A stretch of 14,645 bases of DNA from JAVVRP01 sp036654655 (lineage in GTDB: Bacteria > Bacillota > Clostridia > Christensenellales > UBA1242). The notes beneath the pieces are model-generated. The model had not been told where the DNA came from. It did not search any database and was given only the letters and a program-made list of their open reading frames with translations. The translations under genes and the position numbers were made by a program. The stretch's first letter is position 1, and every line of letters starts with the position of its first letter. Shown in pieces: positions 14,456-14,645 of this stretch. The stretch is taken from positions 1 to 14,645 of the forward strand of contig JAVVRP010000016.1 of the NCBI GenBank assembly GCA_036654655.1, read 5' to 3'.

Positions 14456-14645
14456 ATGAAAAGAATAAAAGTTTTAATGACAATAATGGCTTTAATTGTT
14501 GTTGCACTTGCAATGGCTTTTGGAGTTTTGTCACAAACTTTTATGAAATCCAACATTTCAACATCTTTAATGTTTGATGTTATTGGTGTAAGAGTTGGAA
14601 TTTCTGTTGAAATGACAGGTGCAAAAAACAGCGCAAACGGAAATT
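14456..14645 (+). CDS. Probable exported protein (N-terminal part)
   Basis: Only the first 63 codons are in the window. The product starts MKRIKVLMTIMALIVVALAM, a positive N-terminus and a hydrophobic stretch (about 6-25) that reads as a signal peptide or signal anchor, followed by Ser/Thr-rich strand-like sequence (SNISTSLMFDVIGVRVGISV). AGGAG is present but only two bases before the ATG, which is unusually close; a downstream ATG at 14477 would leave a shortened hydrophobic N-terminus. The start of the mature part recalls secreted beta-rich proteins of gut Clostridia, a weak impression only. The function is unknown. It is divergent from secA, whose product would be expected to export it. 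Confidence 0.7.
   Translation, partial: MKRIKVLMTIMALIVVALAMAFGVLSQTFMKSNISTSLMFDVIGVRVGISVEMTGAKNSANGN

Overview
The window is AT-rich DNA (rough estimate about 70 % A+T) with dense coding on both strands, the standard genetic code (TGA is used as a stop) and mostly AGGAG-type ribosome binding sites. Gene content (RsmG, RadC-like protein, QueH, type I signal peptidase with a TTG start, SecA with a zinc tail, YwaF/TIGR02206 proteins, a U32 protein, an RsfA-like Myb protein) points to a low-GC Bacillota, most likely a Clostridia-type lineage, perhaps uncultured. The taxon is inference; no marker was compared with a database.

Layout. 1-642 is the 3' end of an rRNA operon: the last ~376 nt of 23S, a spacer, 5S and a hairpin terminator with a GCAA loop. 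743-3280 (+) holds three genes, each with its own promoter-like sequence: a membrane-anchored fibronectin-III-like protein, rsmG and a divergent RadC-like protein. 3292-4987 (-) is a tightly coupled operon: unknown protein, queH, lepB. 5185-5961 (+) encodes a Myb/SANT-like protein with a coiled coil. 5999-6508 (-) is a small membrane-anchored protein, divergent from a second operon at 6628-10391 (+): two YwaF/TIGR02206-like membrane proteins and a large U32-family protein. 10399-11538 (-) encodes a CnaB/SdrD-like plus jelly-roll protein with a Cys-rich tail and no signal peptide. 11646-14297 (-) is secA, with its own terminator. 14456-end (+) is the start of a probable exported protein.

Functional themes are translation and RNA modification (rRNA, RsmG, QueH, probably the U32 protein), protein export (SecA, signal peptidase, and several surface-type or membrane proteins as plausible clients), and possible sporulation links (Myb protein, Cys-tail protein), the last being inference.

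The window looks mainly like core genome. I found no CRISPR array, transposase, integrase, phage or toxin-antitoxin genes. The least expected observations are: (i) very short predicted 5' leaders, with three genes (rsmG, radC-like, first YwaF-like) apparently leaderless; (ii) three DnaA-box-like 9-mers within 47 bp inside the U32 gene, two of them forming a perfect 13-bp inverted repeat; (iii) the Cys-tailed, signal-less surface-type protein. None is proven to be a new system from sequence alone.
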